A DNA stretch of 64,000 nt from positions 1-64,000 of the forward strand of contig CAZELM010000003.1 of NCBI GenBank assembly GCA_964512995.1, given 5' to 3'. The translations under genes were made by a program, and so were the position numbers. The notes under the pieces were generated by a model. The model was given only the letters and a program-made list of their open reading frames with translations. It had not been told where the DNA came from and did no database searches. The DNA comes from CAZELM01 sp964512995. GTDB taxonomy: Bacteria; CSSED10-310. Shown one piece after another: positions 54,137-62,727 of this stretch (the first letter of the stretch is position 1; each line of letters opens with the position of its first letter).

Positions 54137-54208
54137 TGGGGCGTCGGCAAGCGGTAAGCCACTGGTTTTTGGTACCAGCATTCGTGGGTTCGAATCCTAC
54201 CGCCCCAG
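54137..54208 (+). tRNA. tRNA-Gln (anticodon TTG)
   Basis: The 72-nt gene folds as a cloverleaf. The acceptor stem is TGGGGCG/CGCCCCA with discriminator G. The anticodon stem CTGGT/ACCAG closes a loop TTTTGGT, giving anticodon TTG. The T-arm carries GGTTCGAATCC. CCA is not encoded. It lies 6 bp after ispE and 46 bp before prs, the same place as in many proteobacteria. Confidence 0.97.
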
Positions 54209-54253
54209 CTTTTGTTTTCTTTGGGGAGTTTTCAACGAGTGGGAGGTGTTCCA

Positions 54254-55216
54254 TTGACAGAGAATTATAATTTCAAAGTTTTCTATGGCTCAGCTCATCC
54301 AGCGTTGGGAAAAGAAATCTGTACGTATTTAGGTGTTGAACCCGGGGAAATATGCAATAGACGCTTTGCCGATGGCGAGATTTTTATTCAGATCGAAGAA
54401 AACGTGAGAGGTCAGGATGTGTTCCTCGTTCAGCCAACTTGTGCGCCTGCTAATGATAACCTGATGGAGCTGTTGATTATGATTGATGCAGCACAACGGG
54501 CATCTGCCAAGCGGATTACCGCCGTGTTGCCTTATTACGGCTATGCGCGGCAGGATCGCAAAGATAAACCACGAGTTCCGATCAGTGCAAGACTCGTTGC
54601 AGATCTTTTGACGGTTGCCGGTGCCAATCGTGTTCTGACAATTGATCTCCATGCCGGACAAATACAAGGCTTTTTTAAGATACCAGTCGACCACTTATTC
54701 GCAACTCCGGTCTTTATCAAATATATACAGCAACAGGATTATGCCGAGAATATTATGGTGGTATCCCCCGATGCGGGCGGTGTCGAACGAGCTCGTTTTC
54801 TGGCCCGGTATCTGAGCGCGGATCTGGCTGTCGCTGACAAAAGACGCAAAGATCCCAATGTCGCTGAGTCGATCCGCATTATTGGAGATGTCACTGGAAG
54901 AAATATTTTAATTGTTGACGATATTATTGATACAGCAGGCACATTGATGAAAACAGTTGATGCCTTGAAAAAAGCGGGAGCTAAAAAAATTATTGCCTGC
55001 TGTTCCCATGGTGTATTCTCACCACCAGCGTTGGAACTGATCCGGGAAAATGAAAATCTTCAGGAAGTCATTGTGACAAATTCTGTTTGCCATAATCCAA
55101 AATCATTGGAAATACCAAAGGTAACCGTCCTTTCCATTGCATCATTGCTGGCAGAGGCAATCCTGTGTATCCACAATGAAACATCAATCAGCTCATTATT
55201 CCTTTCTAAAAATTAA
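54254..55216 (+). CDS. prs: ribose-phosphate pyrophosphokinase
   Basis: A TTG start at 54254 follows GGGAGG (54241-54246) with 7 nt, and the product then matches Prs from residue one (LTENYNFKVFYGSAHPALGK). The 320-residue protein shows DVFLVQPTCAPANDNLMELL, YGYARQDRKDKPRVPISARL, and the PRPP-binding NILIVDDIIDTAGTL. It makes PRPP from ribose-5-phosphate and ATP for nucleotide, histidine and tryptophan synthesis. An upstream ATG at 54212 would start within 4 bp of the tRNA end and is unlikely. Confidence 0.97.
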   Translation: MTENYNFKVFYGSAHPALGKEICTYLGVEPGEICNRRFADGEIFIQIEENVRGQDVFLVQPTCAPANDNLMELLIMIDAAQRASAKRITAVLPYYGYARQDRKDKPRVPISARLVADLLTVAGANRVLTIDLHAGQIQGFFKIPVDHLFATPVFIKYIQQQDYAENIMVVSPDAGGVERARFLARYLSADLAVADKRRKDPNVAESIRIIGDVTGRNILIVDDIIDTAGTLMKTVDALKKAGAKKIIACCSHGVFSPPALELIRENENLQEVIVTNSVCHNPKSLEIPKVTVLSIASLLAEAILCIHNETSISSLFLSKN

Positions 55217-55261
55217 TACCATGCTCGGAGTATTTTCGGGAATCCGGGAGGATAGTAGCAT

Positions 55262-55888
55262 ATGGACATTCAAATACAGGCAAAATTGAAATCTGAATCG
55301 GGAAAGGGCCGAAGCAGAAAATTGAGAAAAGCAGGCAATGTGCCAGCAGTAGTATATGGTCCGAATCAAAAAGCAATCGCATTGGCGGTAGAAAATTATC
55401 AGGTTGAAAAAATTTTGACGACAATTGGTCGGCGAAGAATCATGAATATGATGATAAATGATGCATCCGATTTGCATGATATTCAAGTGATGTTTAAAGA
55501 TATCCAGAGAAATCCACTGACCGGCGAATTGCTCCATGTCGACTTCTATGCAATTAAAAGCGATGAAAAACTCAATACCATCGTACCATTGCTTCTTCAA
55601 GGCGTTCCGGTTGGGGTAAAAGATCAGGGTGGCACCTTGCAGTTTCTGACACGGCAAGTGCGTATCCAGTGTCTTCCTAATGTTCTTCCTGAATACCTTA
55701 GAGTCGATATATCCAATTTAGCTCTTGGACAGACGATCTCAATTTCTGATATTGAAGTTGACTCAGAAATTAAAATCCTCGAGGATCGGAACAAAGTGAT
55801 TGCTTCGGTTATCACGATCAGTGCCGCTTCTGAACATGAAAAGGGTGGTGCTGAAACAGCGGCCGATGAAACCTCTAAATCGAAATAA
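55262..55888 (+). CDS. rplY: 50S ribosomal protein L25 (general stress protein Ctc type)
   Basis: The 208-residue protein has the L25 domain (AKLKSESGKGRSRKLRKAGN followed by VPAVVYGPN) and the C-terminal TL5/CTC domain (VDFYAIKSDEKLNTIVPLLL, LRVDISNLALGQTISISDI). It binds 5S rRNA. The length is that of the long Ctc form rather than the short E. coli L25. A disordered tail, EHEKGGAETAADETSKSK, is extra. It follows prs by 45 bp with a GGGAGGA site. Confidence 0.96.
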   Translation: MDIQIQAKLKSESGKGRSRKLRKAGNVPAVVYGPNQKAIALAVENYQVEKILTTIGRRRIMNMMINDASDLHDIQVMFKDIQRNPLTGELLHVDFYAIKSDEKLNTIVPLLLQGVPVGVKDQGGTLQFLTRQVRIQCLPNVLPEYLRVDISNLALGQTISISDIEVDSEIKILEDRNKVIASVITISAASEHEKGGAETAADETSKSK

Positions 55889-55919
55889 CCCCAGTTTTTC
55901 TCCTTAGCCGATCATTACC

Positions 55920-56588
55920 ATGGATTATAAAGTCGCAATCGGGCTCGGTAATCCTGGTGAGAAATACCGTGCGACAAGACATAACATAGGATTCGAGGTC
56001 ATTGATTACATTTACACACGCTGGCGTAGTTTCGGGTGGACATGTAATCGATATGTTCAGTTTAGTTCGGTCGCAAGTCAGGGGATGATGTTTTATTTGG
56101 TAAAACCTGTTATGTATATGAATTTGTCGGGAGTCGCCATCGATTATTTCCTGAAGGAGAAAGGGGTTTTGCCGAGCGAGATGGTTGTCATTCATGATGA
56201 TTTGGATCTTGATCGAGGACGAATAAAGATCAAGCATGCGGGTGGTAATGCTGGTCATAAAGGACTGGATTCCATTTGTGAATCAGTGGGCACTCGTGAT
56301 TTCACTCGTATTCGGATTGGTATCGGCCGGCCAGCCATCCGTACCGCCGTTGTGGATTATGTACTCGAGCGACCAACCGATCCTGAAGAACTATCAATGC
56401 GGCAATTAAGTATCATCCTGGCAGGAAACGCTCTTGAAGTTCTCGTTTACCAAGGATTGAAATCTGCCATGGATCAATATAATCAACGTGATACGATCAG
56501 GATTAATAGAGAATTATCACATGATACCAGTTCTGAACCCATTTTGGGTAAGAATGGTGAAAGGGGGAATTTTTCTGAAAACATATGA
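55920..56588 (+). CDS. pth: peptidyl-tRNA hydrolase
   Basis: The 222-residue product has the Pth core: AIGLGNPGEKYRATRHNIGFEVID with the catalytic His, KPVMYMNLSG with Asn, and VIHDDLDLDRGRIKIK with Asp. HKGLDSICESVGTRDFTRIRIGIGRP follows. It cleaves peptides from tRNAs released prematurely. It is about 30 residues longer than most Pth; the extension (QYNQRDTIRINRELSHDTSSEPILGK) is charged and overlaps the start of the S6 gene. Confidence 0.97.
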   Translation: MDYKVAIGLGNPGEKYRATRHNIGFEVIDYIYTRWRSFGWTCNRYVQFSSVASQGMMFYLVKPVMYMNLSGVAIDYFLKEKGVLPSEMVVIHDDLDLDRGRIKIKHAGGNAGHKGLDSICESVGTRDFTRIRIGIGRPAIRTAVVDYVLERPTDPEELSMRQLSIILAGNALEVLVYQGLKSAMDQYNQRDTIRINRELSHDTSSEPILGKNGERGNFSENI

Positions 56589-57093
56589 AATCGTCTGTAT
56601 TTTGAATCCAAGTTTGGCCAATGAAAAAGTAGAGGAAAAAATCAATGCATGGAGAAATATTGTGAGCAACCTCGGAGGCAATCTTGTGAAGCTTCTGCGC
56701 TGGGGCAAACGGACTCTTGCCTATGAAGTTGATAAATTGCACCAAGGCATTTTTATCCTCATGCATGTTCAAGGTCCCCATCAAGTTGTGGCAGAACTGG
56801 AACGGCAGTTTAAAATATCGGAGGATGTTCTGAGGAGTCAGACCGTGAGATTGTCTCCGAATGAACTCAAGGTTTCTGAATCAATCATAGAAAAAATGAT
56901 GACAACACCAAAATCAGAAATGGGAGATGGTGAAGCTGATTCTGAAACCGAAAGAAAAGAATCAAATCATCGGCGGTTTAAATCAAGGGATGATGATGAA
57001 GACGAATCAGGTGATGACCATGAGGAAGATTCAGACTCTGATGATGAATTTTATAACGATTCCGAGGATGACTCCAACCGGAGATCAAAATAA
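56554..57093 (+). CDS. rpsF: 30S ribosomal protein S6 with an acidic tail, start uncertain
   Basis: The S6 domain begins LKTYEIVCILNPSLANEKVE and contains KLLRWGKRTLAYEVDKLHQG and a normal C-terminal helix. It binds the central domain of 16S rRNA with S18. After residue about 120 the protein adds an acidic, low-complexity tail rich in Asp, Glu and Ser, about 60 residues. The family start would be a CTG at 56575, which has GGGGG 7 nt upstream; ATG 56554 or GTG 56557 adds seven or six residues. Neither ssb nor rpsR lies between rpsF and rplI. Confidence 0.92.
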   Translation: MVKGGIFLKTYEIVCILNPSLANEKVEEKINAWRNIVSNLGGNLVKLLRWGKRTLAYEVDKLHQGIFILMHVQGPHQVVAELERQFKISEDVLRSQTVRLSPNELKVSESIIEKMMTTPKSEMGDGEADSETERKESNHRRFKSRDDDEDESGDDHEEDSDSDDEFYNDSEDDSNRRSK

Positions 57094-57167
57094 CGGACAT
57101 TGGGAGCGACAGTCTTTCGGACCATTGCTGTCGGTGAGCATGAATATGCATTCAGGAGGATAAGTGC

Positions 57168-57608
57168 ATGGAAGTGATACTGCGGCAAAATGTCAAGGGT
57201 CTCGGAAAAACAGGAAACCGGGTCAAAGTTGCAGATGGATATGCGCGGAATTTTTTGATTCCAAAGGGATTGGCTGTCCCTGCAAATGAGCAAATGGTGA
57301 TCGCATTAAAAAATGAAAAGTCACAAGAAATCCTGAAAAAAGACAGAGAAATCAAAAAAGCCAGAGAACTTTCAGAGCTGTTGTCTAAAACAACAATCAC
57401 CATAAACAAACAGGCAACAGACGGAGATAAATTATTTGGCTCCGTCACCGTTTCCGATATTTTAAAATGTCTTGAAGATCAAGGCATTGCGCTGGAAAAG
57501 AGACAGATCTTACTCCCGGAACCGATCAAAACATTGGGACTTCATCCGATCAAAATCAAACTGGCATCCGATATCGAATCTGTTTTGAAAATCTGGGTCG
57601 AGAAATAA
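57168..57608 (+). CDS. rplI: 50S ribosomal protein L9
   Basis: The 146-residue protein matches L9. It has MEVILRQNVKGLGKTGNRVK followed by VADGYARNFLIPKGLA, the long connecting helix (KSQEILKKDREIKKARELSE), and the C-terminal domain (DKLFGSVTVSDI). It binds domain V of 23S rRNA. It follows an AGGAGG site, 74 bp after rpsF and 18 bp before dnaB. Confidence 0.97.
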   Translation: MEVILRQNVKGLGKTGNRVKVADGYARNFLIPKGLAVPANEQMVIALKNEKSQEILKKDREIKKARELSELLSKTTITINKQATDGDKLFGSVTVSDILKCLEDQGIALEKRQILLPEPIKTLGLHPIKIKLASDIESVLKIWVEK

Positions 57609-57626
57609 ACAGCTCAGGTATTAACA

Positions 57627-59042
57627 ATGGAAACTACTGCACCATCGAGCAAACGCCTCCCGCCGTACAGTCTGGAGGCAGAGCGAGCGGTGTTAGGTGG
57701 GATTCTGCTTCATAATGAGTTGATCAATTCCGTATCCGAACTGATCAAGCCGGAAGATTTTTATAGCGAATTGCATCAGATTCTGTTTGAGGGAATGATT
57801 GTTCTTACAGAACAGAATACTGGATTAGATTTTGTTACCATCAAGAACTATCTCCAGAAAACCGGGAAAATCACAATGTTAGATGGAATGCAATCGGTCG
57901 TCGATCTTTGCGAGTCGACATCCTCTGCATCCAATGTTACTTATCACGCTACCATCATCAAAGATAAATCAATGTTGAGGCGGCTTATCCATAAAGCCGA
58001 AGAAATAATTGCTCGGGCTTATCAGGCGGAAGGCGAAGTAAGAGATATCGTTGATGATGCAGAAGCATCGATATTCGAAATTGCACAAGTAAGTGAAAGT
58101 GAAGGTCCCAGACATATTGAAGATATTTTGCATGGGACATTCGATGATTTGGAACGCTTGTCAAAAACACCTCAACTTGTCACAGGAATTCCCTCCGGAT
58201 TCCAGGAGCTGGATACTTTGACATCCGGTTTTCATTCTGGTGAACTGATCATCATAGCCGCACGACCTTCGATCGGCAAAACAACTTTCGCGATGAATAT
58301 CGTACATAATATTTGTAATCAGGAGAAGAAGCCGTGTCTGGTCTTCAGTCTTGAGATGACTAAGGAGCAGTTGGCACAAAGATTGTTATGTGCAGAAGCG
58401 GAAGTTGAGAGCCAAAAGTTGCGGACCGGTCATATTCGAGGCGAGGACTGGTCACGGCTGGCGCGTGCGGTAACGAATCTGTCACACATGCCGTTGTATA
58501 TTGATGACACACCCGCAATTTCCATCATTGAAATGAGAGCTCGGGCACGTCGTTTAAAATCAAAAGTTGGTCTCGGATTGATCATGATTGATTACCTCCA
58601 GTTAATGCAAGGCCGCCGGAAGTTTGAAAGCAGGCAGATTGAAATCAGTGAAATATCCCGTTCGTTAAAGTTTATGGCAAAGGAAATGGCATGTCCTGTC
58701 ATTGCCCTTTCCCAATTATCACGTGCAGTTGAGATGACGCGAGATTTCCGGCCGCAACTCGCACATTTGAGAGAATCTGGAGCTATTGAGCAGGATGCAG
58801 ATTTGGTGTTGTTGCTTTATCGGCCCGAAAAACATGGGATTAAGGAAATAGAAATAAGGGGTCGAAAACAGAATTCTGAAGGATTAGCTGAAGTGATTAT
58901 AGCCAAACAGCGCAACGGTCCGCCCGGTTCTGTCTTTTTAGCTTTTCGGGAAAAACTGATGCAATTTATGGAACCCATTCTCGATTATGAAACTCCACCT
59001 GATGTCCCATATCCAGAGGATGATTATGAGGAAGGCTTTTGA
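57627..59042 (+). CDS. dnaB: replicative DNA helicase DnaB
   Basis: The 471-residue product has the DnaB N-terminal domain (PPYSLEAERAVLGGILLHNE), a linker, and the RecA-like helicase domain with Walker A ARPSIGKTT (about residue 215), Walker B GLIMIDYLQLM, and QLSRAVEMTRDFRPQLAHLR followed by ESGAIEQDAD. It unwinds DNA ahead of the replisome. Family proteins more often have GRPSMGKT; here it is ARPSIGKT, still within family variation. The S6-L9-DnaB order is common. Confidence 0.98.
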   Translation: METTAPSSKRLPPYSLEAERAVLGGILLHNELINSVSELIKPEDFYSELHQILFEGMIVLTEQNTGLDFVTIKNYLQKTGKITMLDGMQSVVDLCESTSSASNVTYHATIIKDKSMLRRLIHKAEEIIARAYQAEGEVRDIVDDAEASIFEIAQVSESEGPRHIEDILHGTFDDLERLSKTPQLVTGIPSGFQELDTLTSGFHSGELIIIAARPSIGKTTFAMNIVHNICNQEKKPCLVFSLEMTKEQLAQRLLCAEAEVESQKLRTGHIRGEDWSRLARAVTNLSHMPLYIDDTPAISIIEMRARARRLKSKVGLGLIMIDYLQLMQGRRKFESRQIEISEISRSLKFMAKEMACPVIALSQLSRAVEMTRDFRPQLAHLRESGAIEQDADLVLLLYRPEKHGIKEIEIRGRKQNSEGLAEVIIAKQRNGPPGSVFLAFREKLMQFMEPILDYETPPDVPYPEDDYEEGF

Positions 59043-59044
59043 TT

Positions 59045-59821
59045 ATGGCAGGAGTTTTATCCTTTTTCGGAGTTCCCCTTATCCGATTCATAAATGAAAG
59101 TGGTAAAATCGTCATACTGGCAATATCTACTTTTTTTTGGACATTTCGACGACCCTTGCGGTTTCGGCTTATCTTTAAACAAATGGAGGAGATCGGTGTC
59201 CGTTCCTTTCCGGTCGTTATGATTACGGCGACGTTTACTGGCGGGATCCTTGCGCTCCAGAGTTATTCATCATTCAAACGATTTAATGCGGAAAGTCTGA
59301 TTGGAACAATGGTGGCGATTGCATTATGCCGTGAGCTTTCCCCTGTGCTGACTGGATTGATTGTCGCTGGACGTGTGGGGTCAGCGATGGCTGCCGAGCT
59401 TGGGACGATGCGTGTTACCGAGCAGATCGATGCATTGTACACATTGGCAGTAAATCCGATTCATTATCTGATCGTTCCCCGAATGGTGTCCAGCCTCGTC
59501 ATGTTGCCCATTCTGACGATGCTGGCTGATGGATTGGGAATCGGAGGAGGATTCCTGGTTGCCACTCAAGTATATGGGCTTAATCCAACCGTCTATATTC
59601 GTGCCTCTTTTGATTATCTGGAGAGTGAAGATGTTTATTCCGGGATTATAAAATCGGCGGTTTTTGGGATCATGATTGCGATTATTGGGTGTTACAAGGG
59701 TTTTTATACAACAGGAGGTGCTGAGGGTGTAGGAAAATCAACGACCTCTGCTGTTGTCGTTGCGATGATGTTGATTTTAATCTCCGATTACCTGATGGGC
59801 GCTTTATTTTTTAGTGTTTAA
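59045..59821 (+). CDS. mlaE: MlaE-family ABC transporter permease
   Basis: ATG at 59045 follows GAGGAAGG by 9 nt; a TTG at 59039 is closer to the site. The 258-residue membrane protein has the MlaE signature: VVMITATFTGGILALQSY, GTMVAIALCRELSPVLTGLI, GRVGSAMAAELGTMRVTEQI, and the C-terminal GVGKSTTSAVVVAMMLILI. It forms the permease of the Mla phospholipid-transport complex in the inner membrane. It is followed by the ATPase and MCE subunits. Confidence 0.95.
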   Translation: MAGVLSFFGVPLIRFINESGKIVILAISTFFWTFRRPLRFRLIFKQMEEIGVRSFPVVMITATFTGGILALQSYSSFKRFNAESLIGTMVAIALCRELSPVLTGLIVAGRVGSAMAAELGTMRVTEQIDALYTLAVNPIHYLIVPRMVSSLVMLPILTMLADGLGIGGGFLVATQVYGLNPTVYIRASFDYLESEDVYSGIIKSAVFGIMIAIIGCYKGFYTTGGAEGVGKSTTSAVVVAMMLILISDYLMGALFFSV

Positions 59822-59825
59822 CGCT

Positions 59826-60596
59826 ATGTCTCATCTCCAACTACCGGATAAATGCATCCAGATCAGGAGTCTTAAAAAGACGTTCGGCTCCAAGATTGTT
59901 TTGAGTGGTGTGGATCTGGATGTATATCGTGGGGAATCGATCGCAGTTATCGGCGCCAGTGGTACAGGGAAGAGTGTTCTGATAAAACATATCATCGGTC
60001 TGTTGAAACCAGACAGCGGGACAATCATGGTCGATGATGTAAATGTTGCCAGTCTGACGCCATTGGAGCGAGGGGTATTTGTCCGACGATTCGGGATGCT
60101 TTTTCAAGGGGGGGCTTTGTTTGATTCCATGTCCGTATATCAGAATATCGCATTCCCGATGGTTGAGCGAGCCAGTTACTCCAAAGAACAAATCAATAAA
60201 AAAGTGATGGAATTGCTGGCTCTTGTGGAGATGGATGGTTGGGAAAATATGTATCCAGCCGATCTGTCAGGCGGCATGAAAAAACGAATCGGCTTGGCTC
60301 GCGCTCTGGCTACGGAGCCAAGTATTATGTTGTATGATGAACCGACAACCGGTCTGGATCCGGTCGTCGGAGGTGTGATTGATAAGTTGATTGTGCGAAC
60401 TCGAGACAAATACCATGTAACATCCATCGCAATTACCCATGACATGAAAAGCGCTTATCGAATCGCTCACCGGATAGCCATGTTGTATAAGGGGAAAGTG
60501 ATTTTCGTCGGAACCCCGGAAGAAATTCAGAAGTGTGAAATTCCAGAAGTAAAAAACTTTGTCACAGATAGAGTCTCAACTATCTTGGCTCAATAG
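59826..60596 (+). CDS. mlaF: MlaF-family ABC transporter ATPase
   Basis: The 256-residue ATPase has Walker A IGASGTGKS, the family LSGGMKKRIGLARALATEPS signature, Walker B IMLYDEPTTGLDP, and an H-loop (ITHDMKS). It energises the MlaE permease. GTG at 59814 is an alternative start that overlaps mlaE by 8 bp. The MlaF-type ATPase pairs with MlaE and an MCE protein, exactly as seen here. Confidence 0.95.
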   Translation: MSHLQLPDKCIQIRSLKKTFGSKIVLSGVDLDVYRGESIAVIGASGTGKSVLIKHIIGLLKPDSGTIMVDDVNVASLTPLERGVFVRRFGMLFQGGALFDSMSVYQNIAFPMVERASYSKEQINKKVMELLALVEMDGWENMYPADLSGGMKKRIGLARALATEPSIMLYDEPTTGLDPVVGGVIDKLIVRTRDKYHVTSIAITHDMKSAYRIAHRIAMLYKGKVIFVGTPEEIQKCEIPEVKNFVTDRVSTILAQ

Positions 60597-60641
60597 ATAG
60601 CAAGAGTTTTCTGCATTGAGTAATAAGGAGATCCCTAATTT

Positions 60642-62201
60642 ATGAGCGCGGAATCAAAAGTTGGAATATTGGTTCTCGCATTCATTGTGATGGTCACGTT
60701 TTTCGCGTTTAAGATCGGCGGAGATCGGTTCCCATGGCAGAAAAAGGAGGGTTATTGGGTCAGTGTCCTTTTTGACACAACCGCAGGTCTGCAAGCCAAA
60801 TCACTCGTCCGGTATGCCGGTGTTGAAGTTGGAACCGTGGAGTCTATCAGCCTTGAAAATGGCAAAGCAAAAGTGCTTCTGATGTTGAATCCTGATGTTC
60901 AAATACGCTCGAATGCGGAATTTCAGATCAGCTCAATGGGACTGATGGGTGAAAAATACATCTCGATCCATGGAGGTACTGAACGGGCTAAATGGATCGA
61001 AGATAATGACCAGGTCTCTGGTGATGCTCCGGTGAGTATTGATCAGCTTGTGACTTCTCTGAATGCTATCGGTGATGATATCAAAGGCATAACCAACACG
61101 GTAAAGCATGCTATTGGCAGTGAAGATACAGAGAATAAACTTGGGAGCATTGTCGATAACGTGAACCGACTGACCGAATCATTATCTGGGACTGTCGACC
61201 AGAATAATGAAAACTTCACGGAAATTATTCAAAATTTTGCCGCTATCTCTTCGGATTTGCGAATGATCGTTCAGAATAACCGTGATAATATTCAGTCTTC
61301 AATGGAAGATATTCGGAATATTACTGCTGCACTTTCGCAAACATTACCAGCCATCTCCAGTGACCTGCAGATCATTCTGTCTGATCTTAAAATATTGATT
61401 AATAATAATCAGGACCAATTGAATGGGACGATTCAGCATATCGCTTCCGCGACCTCTTCGCTTGATCATACAATGGTGGATGTCCGAAGTATCATGGGCA
61501 AAATTGATAATGGTCAGGGATCGTTGGGCAAAATGATCAATGACACGGAATTGCATGATAATCTCAATACAGCGATTGTTGATCTGGATAAAACAGCAAA
61601 TGAAATCCGAAGTTTTGTTGGAAATGTCAGTGATTATCGATTGTTTATAGGTTATCGCGGCGAATATCTGTCGGCGGATGATTCAGTAAAAAGTTTTATA
61701 TCGCTTAAAATGCAACCAAGTCCCGATAAATACTATCTCGTTGAACTGGTCAGTTCTCAATATGGCCAGTATTTCGAGGACGAATATGAGATTACATTCG
61801 ACGAGGACGCCGAACCGTTTGATGACCAGCGCTTTGTCGTGACTAAATGGGAGAGGAACAAGCTGACGTTCAGCGTGATGTATGCCAAAATCTTTAAAAA
61901 TCTTGCATTCAGGGGTGGTATGATTGAATCAACCGGTGGATTTGGCGTTGATTTAGAAGTATTCCGCAAAAAGTTGTTTTTTTCTGTTGATGCATGGGAT
62001 TTATCAAGGGATACGGATCCACATGTGAAAATTGGCGCAACATTTGCCATTAATGAGAACTTTTATATTCATGGCGGATGGGATGATATATTACTCCATG
62101 ATCGGGATCGGGATAATGTTTTCTGGGGAGCGGGTTTCCGCATTGAAGACAAAGATTTGAAATATTTAATGGGTTTTCTGCCATTGGTTTCAGGCTCTTG
62201 A
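60642..62201 (+). CDS. mlaD: MCE (MlaD-like) protein with long coil and C-terminal beta domain
   Basis: The 519-residue product has an N-terminal membrane helix (KVGILVLAFIVMVTFFAFKI) and one MCE domain (VLFDTTAGLQAKSLVRYAGV, then VGTVESISLENGKAKVLLML, and SSMGLMGEKYISI). A long helical region follows (about 150-340). A C-terminal domain of about 180 residues has amphipathic strands (RNKLTFSVMYAKIFKNLAFR, GVDLEVFRKKLFFSVDAWDL, VKIGATFAINENFYIHGGWD). It is much longer than E. coli MlaD. The beta domain may sit in the outer membrane, making one protein a bridge. It follows AAGGAG. Confidence 0.88.
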   Translation: MSAESKVGILVLAFIVMVTFFAFKIGGDRFPWQKKEGYWVSVLFDTTAGLQAKSLVRYAGVEVGTVESISLENGKAKVLLMLNPDVQIRSNAEFQISSMGLMGEKYISIHGGTERAKWIEDNDQVSGDAPVSIDQLVTSLNAIGDDIKGITNTVKHAIGSEDTENKLGSIVDNVNRLTESLSGTVDQNNENFTEIIQNFAAISSDLRMIVQNNRDNIQSSMEDIRNITAALSQTLPAISSDLQIILSDLKILINNNQDQLNGTIQHIASATSSLDHTMVDVRSIMGKIDNGQGSLGKMINDTELHDNLNTAIVDLDKTANEIRSFVGNVSDYRLFIGYRGEYLSADDSVKSFISLKMQPSPDKYYLVELVSSQYGQYFEDEYEITFDEDAEPFDDQRFVVTKWERNKLTFSVMYAKIFKNLAFRGGMIESTGGFGVDLEVFRKKLFFSVDAWDLSRDTDPHVKIGATFAINENFYIHGGWDDILLHDRDRDNVFWGAGFRIEDKDLKYLMGFLPLVSGS

Positions 62202-62222
62202 TAGTGAAAGAATAATGTCAAT

Positions 62223-62720
62223 ATGGAAGCGAAGTGGGATTATCGGATTGGTATCGGCTTTGATGCACATCGTTTTTGCATGGGCCGACGTTTGATTTTG
62301 GGAGGCATTGAGATTCCATTTGATAGAGGTTTACAGGGGCATTCTGATGCAGATGCGCTGATTCATGCGATCATTGATGCAATTTTGGGAGCTGTGAATG
62401 GTGGCGATATCGGAATTTTGTTCCCAGATAGCGATCCCCAATATAAGGATATCGCCAGTACTGATCTCCTCAGGCAGATTACAACCATCGTCGCCGCACG
62501 ACACGCCGTAATTACAGGAATTGACTGCGTGGTGATCGCAGAACAACCGAAAATCAGAGACCATGCTGAAGAAATGAAACAGACGATAGGGCGAATTTTG
62601 AAAATTGATCCAGAATGCATCAGCATAAAAGGTAAAACAACAGAAGGAATGGGCTTTACTGGCAGAAGTGAAGGAATTGCGGTTCAGGCGGTGGTGATGA
62701 TCCGAATTTTAAATCCATGA
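62223..62720 (+). CDS. ispF: 2-C-methyl-D-erythritol 2,4-cyclodiphosphate synthase
   Basis: The 165-residue protein is a clear IspF. It has YRIGIGFDAHRF with the metal-binding Asp and His, LGGIEIPFDRGLQGHSDADA, and LGAVNGGDIGILFPDSDPQY followed by KDI. The later motif CISIKGKTTEGMGFTGRSEG is also present. It cyclises CDP-ME 2-phosphate in the MEP pathway. It has no ispD fusion. It lies 21 bp after the MCE gene. Confidence 0.97.
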   Translation: MEAKWDYRIGIGFDAHRFCMGRRLILGGIEIPFDRGLQGHSDADALIHAIIDAILGAVNGGDIGILFPDSDPQYKDIASTDLLRQITTIVAARHAVITGIDCVVIAEQPKIRDHAEEMKQTIGRILKIDPECISIKGKTTEGMGFTGRSEGIAVQAVVMIRILNP

Positions 62721-62727
62721 GGTGATC

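Noticed and set aside
57094..57167. Short rpsR gene between rpsF and rplI
   Set aside because: The 74-bp gap is too short for S18 and has no suitable frame.
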